NCBI GenBank assembly: GCA_005884605.1
Contig: VBBE01000069.1
Span: forward strand, 1 to 16,016
Source of the DNA: Candidatus Bathyarchaeota archaeon
GTDB taxonomy: Archaea > Thermoproteota > Bathyarchaeia > 40CM-2-53-6
Reading direction: 5' to 3'
DNA: 16,016 bases
The position numbers and the translations under genes were made by a program. The notes under the pieces are model-generated. The model searched no databases, was not told the DNA's origin, and saw only the letters and a program-made list of their open reading frames with translations. This document shows positions 1 to 7,218 of this stretch, one piece after another; within the stretch, counting starts at the first letter, position 1, and every line of letters starts with the position of its first letter.

Positions 1-1
1 C

Positions 2-52
2 GCTATCGGAGTGGTCAACATCTATTTCGGAATCCTCTTCTTCACCGTCTAG
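2..52 (+). CDS. C-terminal end of an unknown membrane protein (partial)
   Basis: Only the last 16 codons are inside the window. They read AIGVVNIYFGILFFTV followed by TAG at 50-52, a strongly hydrophobic end that looks like a final membrane helix. The other two forward frames give polar, low-complexity peptides, and a terminator-like element follows at 95-125, which supports this frame. The family cannot be named. It is not one of the ribosomal proteins (S13, S4, S11) that precede rpoD in many archaea. Confidence 0.4.
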   Translation, partial: AIGVVNIYFGILFFTV

Positions 53-94
53 CAACTAACGCTCAAGCCTGAGATACCGAAGGGCGTCTGTTCA

Positions 95-125
95 GAGCCA
101 TTTTTCGTCGGCTTTGCGATTTTTT
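95..125 (+). terminator. Likely terminator of the upstream gene
   Basis: A short hairpin (AGCC at 96-99 with GGCT at 110-113) has a T-rich loop and is followed by six T at 120-125. Archaeal termination relies mainly on U-tracts, and this sits between the stop at 52 and the rpoD promoter at about 150. Confidence 0.45.
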
Positions 126-145
126 CGGGCTCACTTTCTCGTCAG

Positions 146-157
146 CTTTAAATAAAG
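146..157 (+). promoter_or_regulatory. TATA box of the rpoD-led operon
   Basis: CTTTAAATAAAG is a near-consensus archaeal TATA box. A start about 26 nt downstream (near 177) would give a leader of about 30 nt before the rpoD ATG at 207. The element resembles CTTTTTATAAAG upstream of aEF-1A (10668-10679) and, on the minus strand, upstream of glutamate dehydrogenase (9079-9068). Confidence 0.75.
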
Positions 158-206
158 TCCGGACCGCCTGCCCGGGACACCTTCATCCTGGAAGCATGAT
201 AGCTAG

Positions 207-842
207 ATGGACATCAAACTCCTGAGCAAAGAACAAGAGACACTCCGCTTCGTGCTTTCAGACGTACCACCTGCCTTCGCCAACGCGCTGCGTCGGATAA
301 TGATCTCAGAGATTCCGGTAATGGCAATTGACGATGTCATGATCCTTGAAAACAACTCCGTCATGTATGATGAGATCCTCGCACACCGACTCGGACTAGT
401 CCCGGTCACAACAGACGGCTCTTACAACCTGCCAGAGGAGTGTACGTGCAAGAGCGAGTTGGGCTGCGAGAAATGTCGAGCATCATTCTCTCTGGAGATA
501 GAAGCCTCTGAACCAATCGAGGTCGTGTACTCATCCCAGCTCAAGCCTGAGAACCCGGAAGTCAAACCTGTCTCCGACAAGATCCCCATAGTCAAACTCA
601 CAGCAGGCCAACGAATCAAACTCGAAGCATACGCTAGACTGGGGAGGGGAAACGTTCACGCGAAATGGCAATCTGTCTCAGCTGCGACATACAGCTATGA
701 CGAGAAAGCTCGAACATTCACATTCCTTGTTGAGTCAACTGGAACTATGCCTCCCGAAAAGATCGTCCTTGAGGCCGCCCGGATTATCAACGCGAAATCC
801 GTTGGCTTCGGAGAAGGACTTGGGGGAATGACCGAAAGTTGA
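207..842 (+). CDS. rpoD: DNA-directed RNA polymerase subunit D (Rpo3)
   Basis: Archaeal homologue of bacterial alpha and eukaryotic Rpb3; it pairs with Rpo11 to form the assembly platform of RNA polymerase. The dimerisation core is clear at the N-terminus (FANALRRIMISEIPVMAIDDV, residues 24-44) and again near the C-terminus (RIINAKSVGFGEG). The insert holds Cys79, Cys81, Cys87 and Cys90 (CTCKSELGCEKC), a zinc-type cluster like that of Rpb3. At 211 residues it is short compared with Sulfolobus subunit D (about 265), and the 3Fe-4S ferredoxin-like insertion of that protein is absent. ATG 207 is favoured because the conserved N-terminus starts there. An out-of-frame ten-codon mini-ORF starts at ATG 196. 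It is the first gene of a compact operon, and its stop overlaps the rplM start by 4 bp. Confidence 0.95.
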   Translation: MDIKLLSKEQETLRFVLSDVPPAFANALRRIMISEIPVMAIDDVMILENNSVMYDEILAHRLGLVPVTTDGSYNLPEECTCKSELGCEKCRASFSLEIEASEPIEVVYSSQLKPENPEVKPVSDKIPIVKLTAGQRIKLEAYARLGRGNVHAKWQSVSAATYSYDEKARTFTFLVESTGTMPPEKIVLEAARIINAKSVGFGEGLGGMTES

Positions 843-1300
843 AAAAACTGGTCGCAAGTCTCTCTCCAGAAGAGGAAGTTGTTGACGCATCCAATCTGAT
901 CCTGGGAAGAATGGCAAGCTACGTCGCAAAACAGGCCCTTGAAGGGAAGAAGATGGTGGTGCTGAATGCCGAACGTGCTATTATCTCTGGGACAAAGGCC
1001 AGAGTTGTCGCCAGGGCGAAGACGAAATTGAAAACGCGTACGCTTGGCAACCAGGAAAAAGCTCCAACTCATCCTAGAAGGCCTGACAACTATGTCCGGA
1101 GAGTTATCAGGGGAATGCTTCCCTGGAAGAAGACTCATGGAAAAGACGCCTTCCACAGAGTCATGGTCTACGTTGGGATTCCAAAAGAGTATGAGGGAAA
1201 AACGTACAACACCGTATCGCATGCAAACGCGTCAAAGTTGCGGGTTCCCTTCATCACCGTTGCTCAGTTAGCAGAAGAAATCGGAGGGATTCCCGCCTGA
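839..1300 (+). CDS. rplM: Large ribosomal subunit protein uL13
   Basis: Archaeal L13, a 23S rRNA-binding protein of the large subunit. Recognised by VVDASNLILGRMASYVAKQA (residues 14-33), NAERAIISGTK and the basic stretch around RRVIRGMLPWKKTHGKDAF (near 88-106). The 153 residues are normal for the family. The start is TTG 839, which overlaps the rpoD stop as TTGA, implying coupled translation. A GGGGGAA stretch at 822-828 could act as a ribosome binding site, although the spacing is slightly long. Many archaea place eL18 between rpoD and this gene; here nothing lies between. The 3' end overlaps the proposed CTG start of rpsI. Confidence 0.95.
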   Translation: MKKLVASLSPEEEVVDASNLILGRMASYVAKQALEGKKMVVLNAERAIISGTKARVVARAKTKLKTRTLGNQEKAPTHPRRPDNYVRRVIRGMLPWKKTHGKDAFHRVMVYVGIPKEYEGKTYNTVSHANASKLRVPFITVAQLAEEIGGIPA

Positions 1301-1707
1301 GCGAAAAGAGGAAGACTGTACTAGAAACGGGTAAGCGGAAAACCGCGATAGCACGTGCTGTCGTGAAACCTGGAAAGGGTCGAATCTACTTTAATGATCA
1401 TTCTCTCGACTACGTCAGTCCCGAGGTCGTCCGGATGAAGATCCAAGAACCACTGATTATAGCGGGGGAACGCGCCAAGGGAGTTGACATCCGCGTATCA
1501 GTTAATGGCGGAGGTTTCATGGGCCAGGCCGAAGCCGCTAGAATTGCAATCGCACGATCACTCGCTTCGTGGACAAAGAGCAGCGAGCTAAGGAAGAACT
1601 TCATCGCCTTCGACAGAGTAATGCTAGCCGGGGATCAAAGAGTAACCGAACCCAAAAAGTTCGGCGGGCCAAGCGCTCGACGAAGAAAACAGAAATCGTA
1701 CAGGTAA
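1297..1707 (+). CDS. rpsI: Small ribosomal subunit protein uS9 with a CTG start
   Basis: uS9 reaches the decoding region of the 30S subunit with its basic C-terminal tail; here the tail ends in RRRKQKSYR. The conserved N-terminal strand ([19 protein letters not shown]) lies upstream of GTG 1363, so that codon cannot be the true start. No ATG, GTG or TTG occurs in frame between 1297 and 1363. The best start is CTG 1297: it gives MSEKRKT before the conserved block, overlaps the rplM stop as CTGA in the same 4-bp arrangement as its neighbours, and has GGAGGGA at 1283-1289 with 7-nt spacing. The product is 136 residues, normal for archaeal S9. The gene identity is certain; the CTG start is an inference from overlap, Shine-Dalgarno sequence and conservation. 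Confidence 0.92.
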   Translation: MSEKRKTVLETGKRKTAIARAVVKPGKGRIYFNDHSLDYVSPEVVRMKIQEPLIIAGERAKGVDIRVSVNGGGFMGQAEAARIAIARSLASWTKSSELRKNFIAFDRVMLAGDQRVTEPKKFGGPSARRRKQKSYR

Positions 1708-1718
1708 GAGAAAAAAAA

Positions 1719-1943
1719 ATGATCATCCCGGTAAGATGTTTTACTTGCGGCAAGCAGATAGCCGACAAGTGGGAAACCTTCAATCTCAGGGTTAGAGCAG
1801 GCGACAGACCGATCAAAGTACTAGACGAGCTAGGTATTCGACGATATTGCTGCCGAAGAATGCTCATAACTCACGTCGAAATAATCGACGAGTTCCTAAA
1901 GTACCCCCAAGTCTCCGCCAAGAAACGAGCCGAGATCATATAG
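1719..1943 (+). CDS. rpoN: DNA-directed RNA polymerase subunit N (Rpo10)
   Basis: Small zinc-binding RNA polymerase subunit, equivalent to Rpb10, that stabilises the subunit D/L platform. The 74 residues carry the invariant CxxC (Cys7, Cys10) and the adjacent CC pair (Cys44, Cys45) of the family zinc site, in [12 protein letters not shown] and [11 protein letters not shown] 1719 follows the rpsI stop by 11 nt. The frame is open further upstream, but that stretch lies inside rpsI in another frame and has no family resemblance. The RpoK and enolase genes that often follow in related archaea are absent here; rpsB starts 10 nt later. Confidence 0.95.
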   Translation: MIIPVRCFTCGKQIADKWETFNLRVRAGDRPIKVLDELGIRRYCCRRMLITHVEIIDEFLKYPQVSAKKRAEII

Positions 1944-1953
1944 ACGAGGAACC

Positions 1954-2634
1954 ATGTTGGAAAGCCAAGACATCGAGGATAGGGAAGCGATACCGAGAGC
2001 AGAAAATCTTCTCCTCTCTCTCGAAGAGCTCTTGGCCGCTGGACTCCACATAGGCACACGGATCAAGACCGTAGATATGGAAAGGTACATTTTCAGAGTC
2101 CGCCCCGACGGCCTATTCATCCTCAACATTGGCGACACTAACGAGAAGATCAGGATCGCCGCCAGATTCATGGGCCGATTCGACCCAGGAAGAGTGCTGG
2201 CCGTGTCATCTCGACTTTATGGTAAGACGCCGGTGGAAAGATTCGCAGAGGTCACTAGAACGGTTCCGATTGTAGGTAGATTCATGCCAGGGCTGATATC
2301 CAATCCTCTCCAGCCACATCACGCAGAACCTCAGGTTGTCTTAGTAACAGATCCCAGAGCTGACTGGCAAGCGATCAAAGAAGCAACATCAGTAGGAGTG
2401 CCCGTCATTGCCCTGTGCGACACCGACAACGTCTTTGCTGGTGTCGACTTCGTGATCCCGGTAAACAACAAGGGACGGAGAGCCCTAGCCGTTGTCTACT
2501 GGCTACTCGCCAGACAAGTGCTCCGCGAGAGAGGAGAACTTCCCCAAGACGGAACAATTCCGCAGACAGTAGATGATTTTGAAACGAAGCTTGCCGCCAT
2601 GCCCATGGGACGAGCTTCCGGTGGAGAGGCGTGA
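1954..2634 (+). CDS. rpsB: Small ribosomal subunit protein uS2
   Basis: uS2 binds 16S rRNA on the back of the 30S subunit. The 226-residue protein has family blocks LLAAGLHIGTR (about residues 27-37), YIFRVRPDGLFILNIGDT, GRFMPGLISNP, VVLVTDPRADWQAIKEA and the VPVIALCDTDN segment, ending with a short acidic tail in place of the long eukaryotic extension. GAGGA at 1946-1950 is only 3 nt from ATG 1954, a tight ribosome binding site. The stop overlaps the GTG start of the MEMO gene by 4 bp (GTGA), tying this ribosomal gene to the isoprenoid genes downstream. Confidence 0.95.
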   Translation: MLESQDIEDREAIPRAENLLLSLEELLAAGLHIGTRIKTVDMERYIFRVRPDGLFILNIGDTNEKIRIAARFMGRFDPGRVLAVSSRLYGKTPVERFAEVTRTVPIVGRFMPGLISNPLQPHHAEPQVVLVTDPRADWQAIKEATSVGVPVIALCDTDNVFAGVDFVIPVNNKGRRALAVVYWLLARQVLRERGELPQDGTIPQTVDDFETKLAAMPMGRASGGEA

Positions 2635-3479
2635 AAACACGCCCACCCGCACAAGCAGGCACCTTCTACCCCGACACTGAAGGCGCGCTCCGAACCCAGA
2701 TACACAACTGCTTCCTGCATCCACTCGGACCAAGATCGATACCCTCCGTTCCCGGGACAGCTGACGATCGGCTTGTGGCGATCGTTGTCCCACATGCGGG
2801 ATACGATTACTCCGGACCCGTCGCCGCCAACAGCTACTATAGTTTGGCCACTTCAGGCTTGAGAGAGTCGGTGATAATTCTGGGGCCAAACCATACTGGC
2901 TACGGGAGCGGCGTCTCAACAATGACAGATGGGCAATGGGCAACCCCTCTCGGTGAAGTTCCGCTTGACAATTCCCTGGCTTCCTCGATCGCTAGATTGT
3001 CAGGACTAATCGACGTAGAAGAGGAGGCCCATAGGAGAGAGCATTCGATAGAAGTTCAGCTTCCCTTCCTGCAATTCATCTATCCGAGACGTTTCCAGTT
3101 CGTACCGATCTGTATGATGTTGCAAGACCTTGAAACTAGCGTGGAAATAGGCGACGCAATCGCGGAGGCTTCCGCAGAGACAGGAGCGATGCTTATCGCT
3201 TCTTCCGACTGGACCCACTACGAACCCCACGAGTCAGCGAAGAAAAAGGACATGGACGCAATCCAGGCGGTGCTCGAAATGGACGAGAAACAATTCCAGG
3301 ACACGATCGAGGACAACCATGTGTCAGCTTGCGGATATGGTCCGGTCACGGCCGTTATACATGCGTCTAAAGTCTTAGGAGCTAAGCATGCCAGGCTGCT
3401 GTCTTACCAGACGAGTGGTGACACAGCAGGGGACAAGCGCTCAGTTGTTGGTTACGCAGCGATCGCATTCACGAAGTGA
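2631..3479 (+). CDS. MEMO1-family protein (AmmeMemoRadiSam system protein B-like)
   Basis: The 282-residue protein matches the MEMO family, structurally related to class III extradiol dioxygenases; human MEMO1 binds redox metal. The expected ligands are visible: His55 (IVVPHAGYDYSG), His88 (ILGPNHTG) and Cys234 (SACGYGP), corresponding to human His49, His81 and Cys244, plus Asp193 in SSDWTHY. The N-terminal AGTFYP motif (residues 9-14) and REHSIEVQLPFLQ are also typical. GTG 2631 overlaps the rpsB stop, with GGTGGAGAGG just upstream. The 3' end overlaps the mevalonate kinase start by 4 bp. Archaeal MEMO genes commonly sit next to mevalonate-pathway genes. The biochemical role in archaea is not established; co-transcription with mevalonate kinase suggests a link to isoprenoid synthesis but does not prove one. 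Confidence 0.9.
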   Translation: MKTRPPAQAGTFYPDTEGALRTQIHNCFLHPLGPRSIPSVPGTADDRLVAIVVPHAGYDYSGPVAANSYYSLATSGLRESVIILGPNHTGYGSGVSTMTDGQWATPLGEVPLDNSLASSIARLSGLIDVEEEAHRREHSIEVQLPFLQFIYPRRFQFVPICMMLQDLETSVEIGDAIAEASAETGAMLIASSDWTHYEPHESAKKKDMDAIQAVLEMDEKQFQDTIEDNHVSACGYGPVTAVIHASKVLGAKHARLLSYQTSGDTAGDKRSVVGYAAIAFTK

Positions 3480-4468
3480 GATCGTCCTCGCCGTCAAATT
3501 TTCCATCGATCGTCTCGTCTAGAGCACCTGGAAAGATAATCCTGTCGGGAGAACAATTCGTTGTCCTCGGCGCACCTGCCGTGGCGATGGCAGTCAATCT
3601 CTATTCCAAGATAGAAGTGCGACCCTCTCCGAGTGGCCGAATCGAAGTAACAGCTGATATTCCGCTTCATCTAGTCGGCGACGCTGATAAGGGATCCTTG
3701 GTTGGCGAGAATCGAGAGCTTCTAGAGCCGTTGCGCCTGGCCGCGAGCGCGACGCTCGACCACTTAGGCACAGGAGATCTCGGCGTCCATGTTGACGCGA
3801 ACTGCCAGATTCCGATCGGTGCAGGCCTCGGGTCCTCCGCTTCTACCACAGTCGCGACCATCTCAGCGGTAGCCAAATCGACGGGCGTTCGACTCGATCG
3901 AGAAGAGATCTTCAGGCTCGCTTTCATCCCAGAGAACTATCTTCATGGACACCCCTCTGGAGTCGACCAGGCAACTTGCATCTACGGCGGAATCATTCAA
4001 TTCAACAAACCCTCAAAGATCAAGCCCATAGTCGTTAAACGACCACCGACGATTCTCGTATGTGATTCAGGAGTCCACCGGTCGACCAAAGCGTTGGTGG
4101 GTTCGGTAGTCAAGAGATCACGGGAACAAACAGATAGGTTTCAGACACACCTGGACGAGATCACTGCCATTTCGAATGCTGTGGCCAAGGCTCTACGGAA
4201 GGAAGACGACAACGAGCTGGGGCGGTTGATGAACAGAAACCACGAAATGCTTCGTCAGATTGGCGTCTCGACACCCGATCTTGACAGACTCGTGGCTGAG
4301 GCTCGGCAGGCAGGGGCCCTCGCAGCCAAACTTACAGGTGCAGGAGGCGGCGGATGCATCATAGCGCTATGCGATGACAAGAAAGACCGATCAAATATCG
4401 CGAGGAAACTGCGAAGTGCAGGAGGAACAATCTACAACGTGTCCCTTGATGCAAGTGGAGTCGAGTAA
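3476..4468 (+). CDS. mvk: Mevalonate kinase
   Basis: GHMP-family kinase that phosphorylates mevalonate to 5-phosphomevalonate with ATP. The three GHMP motifs are in order: RAPGKIILSGEQFVVLGAPA (residues 16-35, Lys20 in the conserved position), the glycine-rich ATP loop IPIGAGLGSSAS (112-123), and KLTGAGGGGC (285-294). HPSGVDQATCIYGG carries the likely catalytic Asp164. At 330 residues it has family length. GTG 3476 overlaps the MEMO stop as GTGA; no strong ribosome binding site is seen, consistent with coupling. The next gene is an isomerase 71 nt downstream, not the isopentenyl phosphate kinase that often follows in archaea. Confidence 0.93.
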   Translation: MRSSSPSNFPSIVSSRAPGKIILSGEQFVVLGAPAVAMAVNLYSKIEVRPSPSGRIEVTADIPLHLVGDADKGSLVGENRELLEPLRLAASATLDHLGTGDLGVHVDANCQIPIGAGLGSSASTTVATISAVAKSTGVRLDREEIFRLAFIPENYLHGHPSGVDQATCIYGGIIQFNKPSKIKPIVVKRPPTILVCDSGVHRSTKALVGSVVKRSREQTDRFQTHLDEITAISNAVAKALRKEDDNELGRLMNRNHEMLRQIGVSTPDLDRLVAEARQAGALAAKLTGAGGGGCIIALCDDKKDRSNIARKLRSAGGTIYNVSLDASGVE

Positions 4469-4539
4469 TCCCCGAGTAGCTTCGATCGGAAAGGCAGAAA
4501 AAGAGCGCTTCCTACCTCGACAAACGGAGAAAGAAAAAA

Positions 4540-5073
4540 ATGCCTGAGATCGTAGTCCTAGTTGACGAAAAAGACAATCCGATCGGATACGAAGAAAAAC
4601 TTGCAGCTCATCGCGACGGCGGAAAGCTGCACAGAGCTTTTTCCATTTTCATCTTCAACTCCAAGGGCGAGGCGCTCCTCCAACTTAGATCAAAGGCGAA
4701 GCACCACTTTCAGAACCTCTGGAGCAACCCTTGTTGCAGTCATCCAATCAAGGGTGAGAAACTGGAGGCTGCGGTCCATAGGAAGCTCAAGCAAGAGTTG
4801 GGGTTTGATACACCGCTGAAAGAGACTTTCAGTTTCGTGTACAAAGCGACCGACACAAAGAGCGGCTTGACAGAACACGAGTTCGATCATGTCTTTGTCG
4901 GGCAATACGATAGAGACCCGAAACCTAATCCTGAAGAGGTAGACGATTGGAAGTGGGTCACCCTCACCGATCTCCAAAGAGACTTGGACAAGAACCCGGC
5001 GAAATACACTCCATGGTTTCCAATCGCGTTTAACAAGCTGAGAAAGGAAAACCTAGGTTTTCCAGAGGCCTAG
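4540..5073 (+). CDS. idi: Isopentenyl-diphosphate delta-isomerase, type I (Nudix fold)
   Basis: Converts isopentenyl diphosphate to dimethylallyl diphosphate, the primer for prenyl chain growth. The type I signature is complete: catalytic Cys66 in WSNPCCSHP, metal ligands His24, His31 and His68, catalytic/metal acids Glu112 and Glu114 in TEHEFDHV, and a Nudix-like box GEKLEAAVHRKLKQELG (residues 72-88). The 177 residues agree with the E. coli enzyme length. Most archaea use the unrelated flavin-dependent type II enzyme, so type I here is a lineage marker or an acquired gene. GGAGAAAG lies before ATG 4540. The 71-nt gap after mevalonate kinase is the only sizeable break in the operon and shows no clear promoter. 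Confidence 0.95.
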   Translation: MPEIVVLVDEKDNPIGYEEKLAAHRDGGKLHRAFSIFIFNSKGEALLQLRSKAKHHFQNLWSNPCCSHPIKGEKLEAAVHRKLKQELGFDTPLKETFSFVYKATDTKSGLTEHEFDHVFVGQYDRDPKPNPEEVDDWKWVTLTDLQRDLDKNPAKYTPWFPIAFNKLRKENLGFPEA

Positions 5074-5085
5074 ACGAGCGAGACG

Positions 5086-6414
5086 GTGGAATATTTGGAA
5101 ACGCCCGTTCTGAAAAGAAGCTCAACCATCGCCTCGTTCTACAAGCTCCCGGTGGAAGAGAGACTAAGAATTGTCAAAGACTTCGCGGGTCTAACCTCTG
5201 AGGAAGCTCAGACCCTGGCCAGCGGAACAATGCCCAGCGCGACCGCTCAGCGAATGATCGAGAACGTCATCAGCATGTTCCCGATCCCTCTCGGAATCGC
5301 AACGAACTTCCTCGTAAACGGCAGAGACTACCTAGTACCAATGGCCATAGAAGAACCATCAGTAGTCGCCGCAGCAAGTAACGCGGCCAAGATGGCCCGA
5401 CCAACAGGCGGCTTCACCGCCACAAGCACAGAGCCAGTGATGATCAGTCAGATCCAGATCGTGAAATGTCTTTCGCCAAAGGACGCTGAAAAGGAGATCC
5501 TTTCGGCAAGAAAAGAGATTCTTGAAAAAGCCAACCGGCAGGACCCGACTCTAGTCTCGATGGGTGGAGGGGCAAAAGACCTCCGCGTCAGAATCCTACC
5601 CAGCCAAGTCGGAACGTTGGTCATTGTAGAGCTTCTAGTCGACTGCCGCGATGCCATGGGGGCCAATGTTGTCAACACTATGGCGGAAGCGGTGGCACCG
5701 ATGCTTGAAAAAATCTCCAAGGGTCAAGCCCGATTGCGGATCATCTCAAACCTTGCGGATAGGAGAGTCGCAAAAGCCACAACGACCGTCTCGAAAGAAG
5801 CTCTAGGCGGCGAGGACATCGTAGACGGGATTGTCGAGGCATACGCGTTTGCCGCGGCCGACCCGTACAGATGTGCAACTCATAACAAGGGAGTCATGAA
5901 CGGTATAACCGCCGTCTGCCTAGCTACTGGAAATGATACTCGCGCGATAGAGGCAGGGGCTCATGCCTACGCGGCTCGATCTGGACACTATTCCCCCCTT
6001 ACAATATGGAAGAAAGATCTCAAAGGAAACCTAGTCGGGACCATCGAGATCCCGGCTGCTGTCGGGATCATTGGGGGAGTTACTGCCGTGCATCCGATGG
6101 CGAAAATTTGCCTAAAGATCCTTGGCGTAAAGACGGCTCGCGAACTCGGAGAGGTTATGGCCTCGGTCGGCTTAGCCCAGAACATGGCCGCGCTACGCGC
6201 CTTAGCAGCAGAGGGGATTCAGAAGGGACACATGTCTCTGCACGCCAGAAACATCGCCGCGATGGCTGGAGCTCAAGGAGATCTGATCGACCTGGTGGCT
6301 GACAAGATGGTCGCCGAACGGAAAATCCGGCTGGACCGAGCTAGAGAATTACTGCTTGAAATGTCCAAGTCAAAGCAGAGCGGCGCCGCCCAAAAGAAAA
6401 CCCACAAGCCCTAA
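5086..6414 (+). CDS. hmgA: HMG-CoA reductase, class II type
   Basis: Reduces HMG-CoA to mevalonate, the committed step of the pathway. The protein has the class II hallmarks: the ENVI motif (residues 59-62) and, by comparison with the Pseudomonas mevalonii enzyme, catalytic Glu90 (AIEEPSVVAAAS), Lys268 (ATHNKGVMNGI), Asp284 (TGNDTRAIEAGAHA) and flap-domain His386 (GHMSLHARN). There is no membrane anchor, as expected for this class. At 442 residues it is near the usual 430. The last 16 residues (SKSKQSGAAQKKTHKP) are basic and disordered-looking and overlap the end of the convergent prenyltransferase by 45 nt. GTG 5086 follows the isomerase stop by 12 nt with no obvious ribosome binding site. 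Class II enzymes in archaea (Archaeoglobus, Thermoplasmatales) have been attributed to transfer from bacteria. Confidence 0.94.
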   Translation: MEYLETPVLKRSSTIASFYKLPVEERLRIVKDFAGLTSEEAQTLASGTMPSATAQRMIENVISMFPIPLGIATNFLVNGRDYLVPMAIEEPSVVAAASNAAKMARPTGGFTATSTEPVMISQIQIVKCLSPKDAEKEILSARKEILEKANRQDPTLVSMGGGAKDLRVRILPSQVGTLVIVELLVDCRDAMGANVVNTMAEAVAPMLEKISKGQARLRIISNLADRRVAKATTTVSKEALGGEDIVDGIVEAYAFAAADPYRCATHNKGVMNGITAVCLATGNDTRAIEAGAHAYAARSGHYSPLTIWKKDLKGNLVGTIEIPAAVGIIGGVTAVHPMAKICLKILGVKTARELGEVMASVGLAQNMAALRALAAEGIQKGHMSLHARNIAAMAGAQGDLIDLVADKMVAERKIRLDRARELLLEMSKSKQSGAAQKKTHKP

Positions 6415-7218
6415 CAGCATCCACACCAGAACATGGCCCTTGACTGATCGAACGTTTTCAGGGCTCTGGTCTCCCACTAACCTGTACGCTGAGTAAAGAA
6501 AGCCAATATCTGCGGTTATGACTGGAGGGAAATACAGCCAGGAGATACTCTCAAGAAATGGTGGGAGAAAGCTGAGCAGAACTGCGGCGATGAATAGTCC
6601 GGCAGATGCGAACGCTGCGGACTTGGTGCCCCTGACTACCGCTAGGGTCCGGACTTGACGGAGGCTGTCCCCTTTCACGTCGGCTATTCCCTTCGCGACT
6701 TCTCGGCCAAAGTTTGCGAAAAATGCGACAACGGAGAAGATGAAGAGTAGTGGGCTAATCGAATCCACCGCGAGGCCTCCATAGAAGAAGGGCAGAGCAA
6801 CGTTGAAGCTTACGACCGAATTTCCTACGAGCCCTGTTTTCTTCCCTCTCGTGTTATAGTAAATCATCAACACAAGAGCGAGGAGCGCAGTCAGAAACGT
6901 CCACAGGTTGAGCAGAGCGGCAAATCCTATCGCTGCGGCGGAGAGGGCCACTGCCAACGCGACCGCGTCCCTGGTCTTCACCGTTCCGGAAGGGAGGGGC
7001 CGTTGCGGGCTGTTGACCTTGTCGATCTCAACATCGTAAACGTCGTTGGCCACCATCGTCCCCGCCATCATTAGTGAGGCGGTCAGGAACCCGAAAACGG
7101 CCTCTCGAATTCCCGGGAGCATGCCGAGGCCGATAGCTTCACCTATGACGACGCCAAGCCCGATCATTATGGTATTTGGGGGCCGTATCAGGGAACCGAC
7201 GCTTCTCGATGACCTCAA
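6370..7218 (-). CDS. UbiA-family prenyltransferase, probably digeranylgeranylglyceryl phosphate synthase
   Basis: Integral membrane prenyltransferase; in archaea this subfamily adds the second geranylgeranyl group to geranylgeranylglyceryl phosphate in ether-lipid synthesis. The first Asp-rich motif NDVYDVEIDKVNSPQRPLPSG begins at residue 58 (Asp59, Asp62, Asp66) and the second is REVAKGIADVKGD (Asp180, Asp184). About eight to nine hydrophobic segments follow one another. The conserved LIRPPNT start lies upstream of any ATG, so TTG 7218 is the most likely start (282 residues); CTG 7191 is an alternative. The 3' end overlaps class II HMG-CoA reductase convergently by 45 nt and the 5' end overlaps the divergent ferritin-like gene by about 50 nt. 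The exact substrate is inferred from family and from the neighbouring mevalonate genes. Confidence 0.85.
   Translation of the reverse strand: MRSSRSVGSLIRPPNTIMIGLGVVIGEAIGLGMLPGIREAVFGFLTASLMMAGTMVANDVYDVEIDKVNSPQRPLPSGTVKTRDAVALAVALSAAAIGFAALLNLWTFLTALLALVLMIYYNTRGKKTGLVGNSVVSFNVALPFFYGGLAVDSISPLLFIFSVVAFFANFGREVAKGIADVKGDSLRQVRTLAVVRGTKSAAFASAGLFIAAVLLSFLPPFLESISWLYFPPVITADIGFLYSAYRLVGDQSPENVRSVKGHVLVWMLLGLVGFLLGGAALL

Noticed and set aside
695..1222. Minus-strand ORF of 175 codons
   Set aside because: It lies antisense to rpoD and rplM, which are certain, and shows no family resemblance.
1569..1718. Upstream extension of the rpoN frame
   Set aside because: The extension lies within rpsI in another frame; RpoN proteins start with the [12 protein letters not shown] segment at 1719.
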